The notes: generated from the letters alone by a model not told the origin. Positions 34,319 through 42,939 are shown, numbered from the stretch's first letter. The stretch: 64,000 bases of DNA from Nocardia alni (GCF_019038435.1 NZ_JAGPOX010000004.1:84046-148045), one strand, 5' to 3'. A program made the numbers and translations.

Positions 34319-35215
34319 TCAGCCGATCGCGATCTCCGTCCGAAAAGCGGTGACCGCGTCGCCTGTGATACTGACGTCGAGGTGATCGCCCGGTTGCCGG
34401 CGGATGTGGACCTCGACATCGCCCGGGCGGTGCATGGCCTCTCCCTGACGTCCGGTGAAACTCAGAGCGCCGTCGGTGAGGGCTGCGCGGTCGTGGTGGA
34501 CGAGGTAGGCGCCGAGGGGGCCGTGCCCGTTGCCGGTGACGGGGTCCTCGCTGATACCGATCGCGGGAGCGAACATGCGCGACCAGGTGAGGGCGTCAGG
34601 CCCGGCATCCATCGTGAAGACCATGTACCCGTTGGAGCCGACGTCCCGGCTCAGTGCGGCCAACGCCGGCAGGTCGGGCGCGATGGCATCGACAACGGCG
34701 CGGGTGTTCACCTCCACGATGACCTTCGAGTGGCCGGTCGACACGATCTGCACGGGGCTGCCGGCCAGATCGCTACGATCGATGCCGAGCGCCGTGACGA
34801 GCCCGCTCAGCTGCTCGCCGTCGAGGATGGCCTCGAAATGTGGTGTGCCTTGGTGCATTCGGATGCGTACACGCCCGTCTTCCCGTTCGACGTGTATACG
34901 TTGGAGCAGTCCGGACCCGGTCTTCTGCACAACCGTATGTGCCGGTAGGTCGTGCTCGACGGTACGGGCGAAGTGCGTTGCGACCGTGGCGTGACCACAG
35001 GTCGGCACCTCGGTCGTCGGAGTGAAGAACCGCACCCGCATGTCGTGGTCACCGGCGTCGGCGGACAGCACGAACGCGGTCTCGGAATTGTTGAGTTCAC
35101 GCGCGAGGGCGAGCATCTGCTCGTCACTCAGCCCGTCCGCGTCCAGCACCACACCCGCCGGGTTTCCAGTGAACGGCCACTGCGTGAAAGCGTCGACCTG
35201 GTAGAGGGTTCTCAT
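34319..35215 (-). CDS. PhzF family isomerase-like protein
   Basis: 298 aa with the two-domain diaminopimelate-epimerase-like PhzF fold. QVDAFTQWPFTGNPAGVVLDA near 6-26, catalytic-type Glu in NNSETAFVL near 45, CGHATVATH near 73, and the second-half SEDPVTGNGHGPLGAYL near 222-238. PhzF proteins isomerise trans-2,3-dihydro-3-hydroxyanthranilate, but most relatives are of unknown function, so a phenazine pathway is not implied. ATGA overlap with the ferredoxin reductase gene places it in the P450 operon. Confidence 0.85.
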   Translation of the reverse strand: MRTLYQVDAFTQWPFTGNPAGVVLDADGLSDEQMLALARELNNSETAFVLSADAGDHDMRVRFFTPTTEVPTCGHATVATHFARTVEHDLPAHTVVQKTGSGLLQRIHVEREDGRVRIRMHQGTPHFEAILDGEQLSGLVTALGIDRSDLAGSPVQIVSTGHSKVIVEVNTRAVVDAIAPDLPALAALSRDVGSNGYMVFTMDAGPDALTWSRMFAPAIGISEDPVTGNGHGPLGAYLVHHDRAALTDGALSFTGRQGEAMHRPGDVEVHIRRQPGDHLDVSITGDAVTAFRTEIAIG

Positions 35216-36453
35216 CGGCTCTCCCGCGCCAGTGCCCGCGTCTTGAGATCGAAATCCGCGGCGGACGCCTCTGCATAGGTCACAGGGTTGTGAGAACCCA
35301 CGAGCCTGCGAGCCGACTGATGGGACCGCACGTCGCTCACGGAGTCGACACCGACCAGAACGCCCTCCCGGAAACACAGCACCGAGAATCGGCCGGCCTC
35401 GACCGCACCGGTCAGCAGGGTCCGATCGTGGCCGGTGGTGAGTCCCGCCATCTGGATGCGCAGGTCGCCCTGGTGGCTCCAGAACCACGGCACCTCGTCA
35501 TACGCCTCTGCGTTCCCGGTCGCGATCGCCGTGGCGACGTGCAGCGCCTGTCCGGTCGCATTCTGCACCGACTCCAGCCGCACGCTGCCCGGGGCGAAGC
35601 GCGTCGGGAAGCGGGCGCAGTCGCCGACGGCGAAAATTCGAGGGTCCCGGGTGCGGAGAAATTCATCGACCAGGATGCCGTCGTCGACGGCCAGGCCCGC
35701 GGCCGCGGCCAGACTGTCCTCGACTCGCACTCCCACGCCGACGACCAGGACGTCGGCGGGCAGTGCCGTTCCCGCGGCCGTGGTCACCCCGCACAGGATG
35801 CCGCCGGAGGTTTCGATCGAGGCAAGGGAGTCCCCGAGCCGGATCTGTGTCCCCATCTCCCGATGGAAGCCGAGCGCATAGTCCGACAGTTCCGCGGAGA
35901 CCGCGCGCCCCATCAGGCGGGGCGCCATTTCGAGGACTGCGACGGCCGCGCCGCGCTTACGCGCGCTGACCGCGACCTCGAGCCCGATGAAACCACCGCC
36001 GACAACAACTACGCTCTGCGCCTTGTCCAAGGCCCCCCGCAGCGCATCGGCATCGTGAATGCTGCGCAGGACGTGGACTCCCGAGGCCTCGGCGCCCTCC
36101 ATCGGGAGGCGCCGGGGCTCGGCGCCCGTCGCCAGCACGAGCCAGTCGTAGGACAACTCGTCGCCGTCATCCAGACCGACCAGGCGCCCGGGACGATCGA
36201 TCGAGACGACACGAGCGCCCAGGCGAAGACCGATTCGTTGAGCGTCGTAGACGGCCCGAGCACGCACCGGAAGTTCGTCGGAAACCTCGGAGTGGTCGAG
36301 GAATCCCTTCGACAGCGGCGGGCGCCGGTAGGGGAGCTCGGGTTCCGCGCAGACGAGCGTCACCGGATCCTCGTATCCCGCCGCGCGTAGCGCCAGGACT
36401 GTCTCGGCGCCGGCCTGGCCGCCGCCGATCACCACCACACCGCCGCCCCTCAA
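35212..36453 (-). CDS. FAD-dependent ferredoxin reductase for the P450 system
   Basis: 413 aa. N-terminal FAD-binding VVVIGGGQAGAE near 5-16, NAD(P)H-binding VVVVGGGFIGLEVAV near 146-160, and FAVGDCARF near 275-283, as in putidaredoxin/rhodocoxin reductases. The start is a TTG at 36453 in a TTGA overlap with the ferredoxin stop, with GGAGG 7 bp upstream; the longer frame has Arg-rich, non-homologous N-terminal sequence. Transfers electrons from NAD(P)H to the [2Fe-2S] ferredoxin encoded just upstream. Confidence 0.87.
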   Translation of the reverse strand: MRGGGVVVIGGGQAGAETVLALRAAGYEDPVTLVCAEPELPYRRPPLSKGFLDHSEVSDELPVRARAVYDAQRIGLRLGARVVSIDRPGRLVGLDDGDELSYDWLVLATGAEPRRLPMEGAEASGVHVLRSIHDADALRGALDKAQSVVVVGGGFIGLEVAVSARKRGAAVAVLEMAPRLMGRAVSAELSDYALGFHREMGTQIRLGDSLASIETSGGILCGVTTAAGTALPADVLVVGVGVRVEDSLAAAAGLAVDDGILVDEFLRTRDPRIFAVGDCARFPTRFAPGSVRLESVQNATGQALHVATAIATGNAEAYDEVPWFWSHQGDLRIQMAGLTTGHDRTLLTGAVEAGRFSVLCFREGVLVGVDSVSDVRSHQSARRLVGSHNPVTYAEASAADFDLKTRALARESR

Positions 36454-36764
36454 CGCTGCGCCTCCGGTGTCTCCACGACGAATTCGACGTCGGGGCCGAC
36501 CACGAGCTGACAGCACAACCGGCTGTTCTCCCGGCGCGGGCAGGCGGCGAACTCCAGCATCTCGTCTTCCTCTTCGGTTGCCGGGCCTCCGGTTTCCGGC
36601 GATACGACATACACATGGCATGTCGCGCACATCAATTCACCGCCGCATTCCCCGATTATTCCGGGAACACCGTGCTGGACGGCGATATTCATCAGTGACT
36701 GCCCCTCGTCCGCATCGAGTGCGGTTTCGGTGCCGTCGGCGTGACGGTAAACGACCTTGCACAT
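36450..36764 (-). CDS. [2Fe-2S] ferredoxin
   Basis: 104 aa adrenodoxin/putidaredoxin type. Cluster ligands visible as ECGGELMCATC near 39-49 (C-X5-C-X2-C) and LCCQL near 83-87. Directly follows the P450 gene (1 bp gap) and overlaps the reductase gene, giving a complete class I P450 electron chain in one operon. Confidence 0.92.
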   Translation of the reverse strand: MCKVVYRHADGTETALDADEGQSLMNIAVQHGVPGIIGECGGELMCATCHVYVVSPETGGPATEEEDEMLEFAACPRRENSRLCCQLVVGPDVEFVVETPEAQR

Positions 36765-36765
36765 A

Positions 36766-37992
36766 TCAGCGCCGCCCAAAGGTGAGTGTGAGGCTGTTCG
36801 GCCCGCCCAGCATCTGCGCCGGATGCGGGCCGCGATCGCGTTCCACGAGAGCCACATCGGTCAGATTCTCGAGCATGACGCGCAGCCCCTCCTCCATCAG
36901 CAACCGGGCCAGCGGCTGCCCGAGGCAGCGGTGCACACCCCACCCGAAGGGCAGCCGGGAATCGTCGGTGATCCGTGAGATGTCGAAGGTCCCCGGATCG
37001 GGGAACTTACGCGGATCACGGCTGGCCGCGAGCAGATTCAGTAGCATCCTGGTACCGCGCGGGATTCGGATCCCCTGGAACTCGAAGTCCTCCTGCGTGA
37101 TTCGCACGACGAACTGGGTGACGGGTGAGAAGCGCAGCGATTCGTCGATAGCCCGGCCGATCTGCCCGGGATTCGCCGCGAGATACTCCCACCGGCCGGC
37201 CTGGACGATATCGGCGGCGGCCGATGCGAGTTGTTTGGTGGTGGTGCCCATGCCCGCGAAGATGAGGTTGACCAATTGGCCGACCAGTTCGTCCTCGCTC
37301 AGCTTGCGCTGGTCCTGCTGGGCCGCGAGCAGGGCGCTGACGAAGTCGTCCCCCGGCTGCGCCCGGCGCTTGTCCAGCAGATCGCGCACGTAGTCGGCGA
37401 GGTCGGCGAGGGCCTGCTCGATGCGCGGGAATCCGGGGGCCATCGGGACCGCGGCCAGCAGATGCAGTTCGTGTGCCGCCCTGGCGAAGCCGGGGATGTC
37501 CGCGGCGGGAAATCCGATCATCGCCGACAGGACGTTGATGGGGTAATACTCGGTGAAATCGCCGACGAGGTCGACCTCACCCCTGTCGAGCCACGGGGCC
37601 GCCATGCGCCGGGCGGTCTCGTTCACGAAGGTCCGCTGGGCTTCGATGTTGCGAAAGTTGAGCGCCATCAGCAGCAGTCGGCGGATCGGGTCGTGGCGAG
37701 TGCGCCCCATGGTCGACAGGAGGCCACTGTCGACCCAGCCCAGCAGATTCGGGCCCGCCCCGAGTTCGGTGTAGTGCTCGGGTCCGGCGGTGTCGAGATG
37801 CTCGGAGACGAACGCCTGCGAAATCGCTTCGTAGGACAGCACTTCGACGCCACGCCTACTGATCGCGAGCGGGCCTCGCGCGAGCGCCTCGGCGAGTACG
37901 GCCCTCGGATCGTCGGCGAACCTTGCCGATCGGAGATCGAGCGCGGGAAGACCGGCATCCTCCAGGGGGACCGCGGCGATGGGAACAGACAC
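36766..37992 (-). CDS. Cytochrome P450, I-helix variant lacking the acidic residue
   Basis: 408 aa soluble bacterial P450. Haem-binding FGWGVHRCLGQPLAR near 342-356, ExxR as ESLR near 283, I-helix FAGMGTTTKQ near 240-249. In most P450s the I-helix reads AG-x-D/E-T; here the acid is Gly. That residue helps protonate the peroxo intermediate, so this enzyme may use an altered oxygen-activation route or a substrate hydroxyl. Own ferredoxin and reductase follow. Promoter with CTAACCTAGTTAT lies 20-38 bp upstream. Likely hydroxylates the substrate of the locus. Confidence 0.9.
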   Translation of the reverse strand: MSVPIAAVPLEDAGLPALDLRSARFADDPRAVLAEALARGPLAISRRGVEVLSYEAISQAFVSEHLDTAGPEHYTELGAGPNLLGWVDSGLLSTMGRTRHDPIRRLLLMALNFRNIEAQRTFVNETARRMAAPWLDRGEVDLVGDFTEYYPINVLSAMIGFPAADIPGFARAAHELHLLAAVPMAPGFPRIEQALADLADYVRDLLDKRRAQPGDDFVSALLAAQQDQRKLSEDELVGQLVNLIFAGMGTTTKQLASAAADIVQAGRWEYLAANPGQIGRAIDESLRFSPVTQFVVRITQEDFEFQGIRIPRGTRMLLNLLAASRDPRKFPDPGTFDISRITDDSRLPFGWGVHRCLGQPLARLLMEEGLRVMLENLTDVALVERDRGPHPAQMLGGPNSLTLTFGRR

Positions 37993-38013
37993 GACAAGCT
38001 CCTTTTCAGGTCA

Positions 38014-38030
38014 CTAACCTAGTTATACAA
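38014..38030. promoter_or_regulatory. P450 operon operator CTAACCTAGTTAT
   Basis: CTAACCTAGTTAT at 38014-38026 shares 12 bases with the palindrome at 21593; it contains TAGTTATACAA (38020-38030), an exact TNGT-N3-ACNA site. Located 22-38 bp before the P450 start. Confidence 0.5.
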
Positions 38031-38115
38031 GAGGAGATTCGAGGCGTCAACACGGGAACTGCGGCCGATCCGCGCAGAACCCGAACCCCCGTGGCGACCA
38101 ACCGATTCGATCCTC

Positions 38116-39285
38116 CTATGCGGAGAGCGGGTTGACGCCGGCATCCGCCTCGCGACCGAGAACCGTTGCGTCGGCATCGGCCGGGTCGTACTGCGGATAA
38201 TCGGCGTACCCCTCGGCGCCGGGGTAGTAGATGAGATCCGAGTCCGGTCGGGACAGGGGCCAGCCGTTCGCGATGCGTTCGAGATAGTCGGGATTGGCGA
38301 TGAACGGCCGCGCAAAACCGGTCATCTGCATCTCACCGGCAGCCAGCATCCGCGCATATGCCTGCGGTGCCAGACTTCCCTCGCCGAGTACGGCTCCGTC
38401 GAACTGTGCCGCCAGCTTCTCGAACACCGGCGAGTTCTGCAGATCGGTGAAGTACAGATGCAGGAACGACAGCCCCTTGCGCTTGTTCAGCTCATCGATG
38501 ACGTAGGGATACTTCTCATCGATGTCGGTTTCCTCGATTTCGTGCACATCGAAGCCAGGTGTCAGCTTGACCGATACATACTCGGGCCCGTTGACGGCCA
38601 CGACCGCGTCGAGCACCTCGAGCAGGAACCGCGCACGGTTCTCCGGCGACCCGCCGTAGCGGTCGGTGCGCAGGTTGACGTTGGTCGAGAGGAACTGGTG
38701 GATGAGATAGCCGGAGTCCGCGTGCACCTGAACGCCGTCGAATCCGGCGAATACCGCCAGGCGTGTCGCGCGGGCGTACTCGTCGACCACGAGCGGCACC
38801 TCCTCGGTCGCCAGCGCGCGGGGGCGATCGTACGGTGTGACACGCGGAATATTGACGGTGATCTTGCGGCTCTTGCGCGGGATACGGACCTCGGACGGCG
38901 CCACCGGCCGCAGCGGCACGGGCCGGTGCAGCAGATTGTTCGCGCGCCCGACATGATTGATCTGCAAAACGATCGTTCCGCCCGCGGCATGCACCGCCTC
39001 GACTACCCGCTTCCAGCCGAGGGCATGTTCGATGGTGTACATACCCGGAGCCGTCAGGAAGCCGCGACCGGTCTCGCTCACAGGGGTCGACTCCGTGATC
39101 ACCAGCCCCGCACCCGCGCGCTGTGCGTAGTACTCCGCCATCAAGGCGGTCGGCGTCCCATCGACCTGCGCGCGCACCCGGGTCATGGCGAGCATCGCGA
39201 CTCGGTTGGGGAGCACCAGCCCCCCGGGCAATTCGATCGATTCGAAGAGCGGCCGCAGTGGCCCCCCCTTCGCAGCGTCGGTCAT
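38116..39285 (-). CDS. NADH:flavin oxidoreductase, Old Yellow Enzyme family
   Basis: 389 aa FMN-dependent ene-reductase of the OYE TIM-barrel. ELPGGLVLPNRVAMLAMTR near 18-36, QINHVGRANN near 107-116, ADSGYLIHQFLSTNVNLRTDRYGGSPENRARF near 184-215, and the FMN-phosphate site MTGFARPFIANPD near 340. Reduces activated C=C bonds of enones or enoates, or acts on steroids and nitro compounds. ATG with AGGAGAG upstream. ATGA overlap with the DoxX gene. Confidence 0.9.
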   Translation of the reverse strand: MTDAAKGGPLRPLFESIELPGGLVLPNRVAMLAMTRVRAQVDGTPTALMAEYYAQRAGAGLVITESTPVSETGRGFLTAPGMYTIEHALGWKRVVEAVHAAGGTIVLQINHVGRANNLLHRPVPLRPVAPSEVRIPRKSRKITVNIPRVTPYDRPRALATEEVPLVVDEYARATRLAVFAGFDGVQVHADSGYLIHQFLSTNVNLRTDRYGGSPENRARFLLEVLDAVVAVNGPEYVSVKLTPGFDVHEIEETDIDEKYPYVIDELNKRKGLSFLHLYFTDLQNSPVFEKLAAQFDGAVLGEGSLAPQAYARMLAAGEMQMTGFARPFIANPDYLERIANGWPLSRPDSDLIYYPGAEGYADYPQYDPADADATVLGREADAGVNPLSA

Positions 39286-39815
39286 ATTCTCTCTCCTTCT
39301 CCCTGTGACACAACAGCTTCGGATGCTGGACGGCATGAAACGGCAACAAACGTCCGCCCGGCCAGCGCACCGCCGACCCCAGCGGCCAGCGCCCACCACG
39401 GACCGGCGACAGTCCAGCCGACCGCATGGTCGAGCGACCATTCCCCCGGCCCGGCGGCCGCCGCCCCAACGGCCGTCATCGCCACGAGAACGACGTACTC
39501 GACTCCCCCGTTGAATACGAAATAGCCCTTACCCCGGTGGCCGGTGACGGCGGCGACCACCATCAGAGCAACGAACGCCGCGCAGGTCAGGCCGGTCAGG
39601 AAACCGAGGATCAGCAGTATCCCGGCGCAGATCTCGCTCGCCGCCCCGATCCGCGCATGCAGCCGGGCAGGCCTGAACCCCATCGACTCGAACCACCCGG
39701 TCGTCCCCGTCAGGCCGCCGAGGCCGAATGCCTTGTTCCAGCCGTGCACCACCAACATCGGGCCCAACGCCAAGCGGACCATCACCATGCCGATGTCGAG
39801 GCCCGCAGTGTTCAC
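39282..39815 (-). CDS. DoxX family membrane protein
   Basis: 177 aa, about four transmembrane helices (VMVRLALGPMLVVHGWNKAF, ICAGILLILGFLTGLTCAAF, VEYVVLVAMTAVGAAAAG, TVAGPWWALAAGVGGALAG). DoxX proteins are small membrane subunits linked to quinone or thiol redox functions. GTG start in a GTGA overlap with the VOC gene. Lies between a VOC protein and an OYE, so it may link their redox chemistry to the membrane; inference. Confidence 0.82.
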   Translation of the reverse strand: MNTAGLDIGMVMVRLALGPMLVVHGWNKAFGLGGLTGTTGWFESMGFRPARLHARIGAASEICAGILLILGFLTGLTCAAFVALMVVAAVTGHRGKGYFVFNGGVEYVVLVAMTAVGAAAAGPGEWSLDHAVGWTVAGPWWALAAGVGGALAGRTFVAVSCRPASEAVVSQGEGERI

Positions 39816-40339
39816 CTGGACCCCACCGCAATCTGATTCCTTGCCGGCCAACCGATTCCGGCTATCCCTAGAAAGCCGATGTGCGCGTCGGCCTCCCCCT
39901 GCGAGGGATGCCATATCAGTTCGACCCGGTTGCCGTCGGGGTCGGCGCAGAACGCGATCGCCGTCTCCCCCGGTCCGACGTACTGATTGTGCAGGCGGTG
40001 CAGCAGCCGCCCACCTGCCCTCTCGATCGCCTCGATGGCCCGCTCGAAATCGTCCACGACGAAGCTCGTGTGAGCGTAGCCGGGCTTCGAGGCGATCCGC
40101 GGCCGTTCGCCCGCGTCGACCGGCGTCCGGTATCCGAGCAGTTCGAGCCGAAAGTCGCCGCGGCCGAGAAACACTCCCTCGAAGCCGTCGGGCTCGATAT
40201 CCATCAAACCCGACACCCGGCGTCCCGCGGCGCTGTATCGCTCGCCCCGCCGGAAGCCGAGCCCTTCGACATAGAACGTCGCGACCTTCTCCACGTCGGT
40301 CACCACCAGCGCCAAGTGCGAGAACACATGCTCCACCAT
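39812..40339 (-). CDS. VOC family protein (glyoxalase/extradiol dioxygenase fold)
   Basis: 175 aa, two beta-alpha-beta-beta-beta modules. First module FSHLALVVTDVEKVATFYVEGLGF near 6-29 gives a metal-binding His; second gives His in YAHTSFVVDDFERA near 92-105 and Glu in DPDGNRVELIWHP near 139-151. Could be a methylmalonyl-CoA epimerase-like or isomerase enzyme. ATG at 40339 with GGAGGT upstream. First gene of the operon; operator TAGCTAACTA lies 18 bp upstream. Confidence 0.8.
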   Translation of the reverse strand: MVEHVFSHLALVVTDVEKVATFYVEGLGFRRGERYSAAGRRVSGLMDIEPDGFEGVFLGRGDFRLELLGYRTPVDAGERPRIASKPGYAHTSFVVDDFERAIEAIERAGGRLLHRLHNQYVGPGETAIAFCADPDGNRVELIWHPSQGEADAHIGFLGIAGIGWPARNQIAVGSR

Positions 40340-40765
40340 GACAAGGCACCTCCTCATAGCTAACTAGGTGAACTTACATCTCACTGGAGGGTAACCAGCC
40401 CGGGAGGCTACGGCAACAGCATCGCCCCGAGATCTGGACCAGCAGCCCTGGTGTATGTATCTTAGTTAACTACGTCACCCTAGTGATGCAAGTAACCCTC
40501 AGCGTCGAGGAGGAGAAACGCCACCGCAGGATGCCGATGCATCCTGATCGAACCTTCCCGAATACCACCCCCCAGAGGCGCGGGTATCGGGATACGGACC
40601 CCGTCGGGGTCGATCCACCCGCTTTCGACGGGTACCCGAGCGAACTGTCGCAAGAAATACGAGGCCGCGGCGCAGAATATCGAGCCATGCGCGAGAGTTT
40701 CGCGGTCCCGAAATACCCGCACGCTTTATCTCGGCAAATCGGTATCAATTCCAGATGAGGAAATC
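40340..40765. other. 426-bp promoter region with two TAGTTAACTA sites
   Basis: Holds TAGCTAACTA at 40357-40366 (operator of the VOC-DoxX-OYE operon) and the perfect TAGTTAACTA at 40463-40472 followed by CCTAGTGATG at 40479-40488. The right half contains a doubtful 90-codon frame listed separately. No other structure seen. Confidence 0.55.
40486..40758 (+). CDS. Possible small hypothetical protein, 90 aa
   Basis: Weak call. The frame opens with GTG-ATG 11-14 bp after a perfect TAGTTAACTA site, without any SD, and ends 7 bp before the next gene. The product is polar and Arg/Pro-rich with no known motif. Its codons are less GC-biased than the neighbours and include a TTA, which is rare here. 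It could be a leaderless small gene or simply open intergenic sequence. Confidence 0.25.
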   Translation: MQVTLSVEEEKRHRRMPMHPDRTFPNTTPQRRGYRDTDPVGVDPPAFDGYPSELSQEIRGRGAEYRAMRESFAVPKYPHALSRQIGINSR

Positions 40766-41500
40766 ATGAGTAATTTGACGCAAATGATGATCGGTGCCAC
40801 CGTCTTGGCCGCGAGCGCGGTCGCGGTGAGCGGTGCGACTGCCAATGCCGCTCCCTCGACGGCCGACCAGTCGCCGCCGGGAAGTGTGCTGCGGGTGCAG
40901 ATCCTGCCGGGCGTGGAATACACCGGAGACGCCGCCACCCGGTCCACCAGAATCGTGACTCCGATCGGGACAGTGACGTCTTCCGGCAACCAATTCGCCG
41001 TGCAGGACGCGCAAGGAAAGAGCGTGTGGGGCAATCCGAACACCTCGCCCGTCCCGGCAGACACCACGGCGACTCGGTCCACTCGGCAAGCAACGCAGAC
41101 CGACAACGCCGCCTCGCCCGGTCGCACAGTGTCGACTGTGGCAGGCGTAACGACTCCGGTCGACAAGCCCCACGCGAGTCCGGTGGATCAGCAAAGCGAC
41201 TTCCAGAGTGCGCTGGGCACGGCCGCGGTGAACTTCGGCCTGGCGAGCGGTGTCGGCAGCATGGTCGGCGGCGTGACCGGCGCGCTGATCGGTTGTCCGC
41301 TCGGCGTGGTGACCGGTGGCGCGCTGACCGCCCCGACCGTGGTCTTGACCCCGCTCGGCGCAGCCGTCGGCTGCGTGGTCGGTATTGCGACGGTCGGCGG
41401 CGCCGGCGCGATCGTCGGTAGCGCGCTCGTCGGAATTCCTGTCGGAATCGCCAGCGCCGCACAGATGTACAACACTCTGCATGCGAAAGGCGACGCCTGA
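40766..41500 (+). CDS. Secreted protein with glycine-rich hydrophobic C-terminus
   Basis: 244 aa. Clear Sec signal peptide (TVLAASAVAVSGATANAA, cleavage near 28). Mature part starts with a polar Thr/Ser/Pro-rich region to about 145, followed by a Gly/Ala/Val-rich hydrophobic region (ASGVGSMVGGVTGALIGCPLGVVTGG, then GIATVGGAGAIVGSALVGIPVGIASA) resembling glycine-zipper repeats that insert in membranes. Proteins with this plan are common in nocardiae but uncharacterised. ATG with GAGG 5 bp upstream. Confidence 0.75.
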   Translation: MSNLTQMMIGATVLAASAVAVSGATANAAPSTADQSPPGSVLRVQILPGVEYTGDAATRSTRIVTPIGTVTSSGNQFAVQDAQGKSVWGNPNTSPVPADTTATRSTRQATQTDNAASPGRTVSTVAGVTTPVDKPHASPVDQQSDFQSALGTAAVNFGLASGVGSMVGGVTGALIGCPLGVVTGGALTAPTVVLTPLGAAVGCVVGIATVGGAGAIVGSALVGIPVGIASAAQMYNTLHAKGDA

Positions 41501-41662
41501 CCAATTCGGACCTCGCACGACAGTTGTCTTTCCGTCGTGAGCCGGGCCGTCCGCGCGAGAGGGTCGAAACCCGCGCCAGGCGGCCCGGCGCCGCAACGCC
41601 GCTCGGCCGAGGATGGTTCACACGTCACCAAAGGTTGCTCAGCGGAACCGGTTACATCTACC

Positions 41663-41695
41663 CTAACAGAGTTAGTGAACATTCGTTTAGTAACT
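41663..41695. promoter_or_regulatory. P450 promoter palindrome CTAAC-AGA-GTTAG
   Basis: Perfect inverted repeat CTAAC-AGA-GTTAG (41663-41675) overlapping TAGTGAACAT (41673-41682) and followed by TTTAGTAACT (41686-41695). A weaker member of the TAGTTAACTA family, 13-45 bp upstream of the P450 start. Confidence 0.45.
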
Positions 41696-41707
41696 TTGGG
41701 GTTCCTG

Positions 41708-42907
41708 ATGACTGAAGCACTACCCGCCTTTCCCATGGCCCGGGCCGCCACCACGCCGTTCGATCCACCGCCGCAGTTGCGCGACGTCGACCGGATCGGC
41801 CGAGTGCAGATCTGGAACGGCAGCACGCCCTGGCTGGTCACCAGCTATAAGGATCAGCGGGCCGTGCTGGCAGACCCCCGTTTCAGCGCCGACACGCTCA
41901 AGGACGGTTACCCGTACCAGTCCGAGTCGATTCTGGTGCGCCGGCGCTCCGCCCGCTCGTTCATCGCGATGGACGATCCGGATCACGCCCGGCTGCGCAA
42001 GATGCTCACCGGCAACTTCGTCATCAAGCGGATCAACGCGCTGCGGCCGCGGGTGCAGCAGATCGTCGACGAGTTGATCGACACCATGCTCGCGGGGCCC
42101 ATGCCCGCGGATCTGGTGACCGCCTTCGGGCTGCCGGTGCCGTCGCTGGTGATCTGTGAGCTGCTCGGTGTGCCGTATGCCGATCACGAGTTCTTCCAGG
42201 CGTGCAGCAGCGTGCTCATCGCGCGGGACACGCCCGCCGACGAGGCGCTGGCGGCCAACGCCAAGCTGGTCGCGTATCTGACGGATCTCGTTGAGGCCAA
42301 GCAGAAGTCGCCGACCGACGATATGCTCGGACAGCTGGCCGCCGGTCCGCTCGCGAAGGGTGAGCTGACCGTCGAGGAGGTAGCCAACATGGGGCTGCTG
42401 ATGCTCATCGCGGGGCACGAGACGACGGCGAACATGATCAGCCTCGGCACGCTGGCCCTGCTGCAGCATCCGGACCAGCTGGCCGAACTGCGGGACACCG
42501 ACGATCCCGGTCTGGTCGCGGGCGCTGTCGAGGAACTTCTGCGCTACCTGAACATCGTGCACAGCGGGCGTCGGCGGGTGGCCACCGAGGATGTCGAGGT
42601 CGGCGGCCGGCTCGTCCGGGCGGGCGAGGGCATCATCCTGGCCAACGACATGGGGAACCGGGACGCCGACGCGTTTCCGGACCCGGACCGCCTCGACATC
42701 CACCGGGAGGCAAGGCATCACGTGGCCTTCGGTTACGGGGTGCATCAGTGCCTGGGCCAGCCGCTGGCCCGGATGGAGCTGAACGTCGTGTACAGCACGC
42801 TGTATCGGCGGATTCCCACGCTGCGACTGGCGATCCCGCTCGAGGACATCGCGTTCAAGCACAACATGGTCGTGTACGGCGTCTACTCCCTCCCCGTCGC
42901 CTGGTAA
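41708..42907 (+). CDS. Cytochrome P450, CYP105-like
   Basis: 399 aa. I-helix LIAGHETTANM near 235-245 with the normal acid-Thr pair, ExxR as EELLR near 275, haem motif FGYGVHQCLGQPLARMEL near 338-355. The N-terminal PRFSADTLKDGYP and DDPDHARLRKML are typical of CYP105-type enzymes of actinomycetes. No ferredoxin gene next to it; it may borrow the ferredoxin at 36450. Contrast with the I-helix of the P450 at 36766. No good SD; start by conserved length. Confidence 0.9.
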   Translation: MTEALPAFPMARAATTPFDPPPQLRDVDRIGRVQIWNGSTPWLVTSYKDQRAVLADPRFSADTLKDGYPYQSESILVRRRSARSFIAMDDPDHARLRKMLTGNFVIKRINALRPRVQQIVDELIDTMLAGPMPADLVTAFGLPVPSLVICELLGVPYADHEFFQACSSVLIARDTPADEALAANAKLVAYLTDLVEAKQKSPTDDMLGQLAAGPLAKGELTVEEVANMGLLMLIAGHETTANMISLGTLALLQHPDQLAELRDTDDPGLVAGAVEELLRYLNIVHSGRRRVATEDVEVGGRLVRAGEGIILANDMGNRDADAFPDPDRLDIHREARHHVAFGYGVHQCLGQPLARMELNVVYSTLYRRIPTLRLAIPLEDIAFKHNMVVYGVYSLPVAW

Positions 42908-42939
42908 AGGATCTCCACCACGACAGTCGCCGCCGATGA

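Noticed and set aside
34319..35215. Phenazine biosynthesis locus suggested by PhzF
   Set aside because: No other phz genes are present; PhzF-fold proteins are widespread with unrelated roles.
21593..38030. KstR-type (cholesterol) operators as explanation for CTAACCTAGTTA sites
   Set aside because: KstR sites need AAC-N2-GTT with outer T and A; here the spacing is AAC-N3-GTT and several sites (TAGTTAACTA, TAGTGCACTA) lack AAC..GTT order, while all fit the FadR rule.
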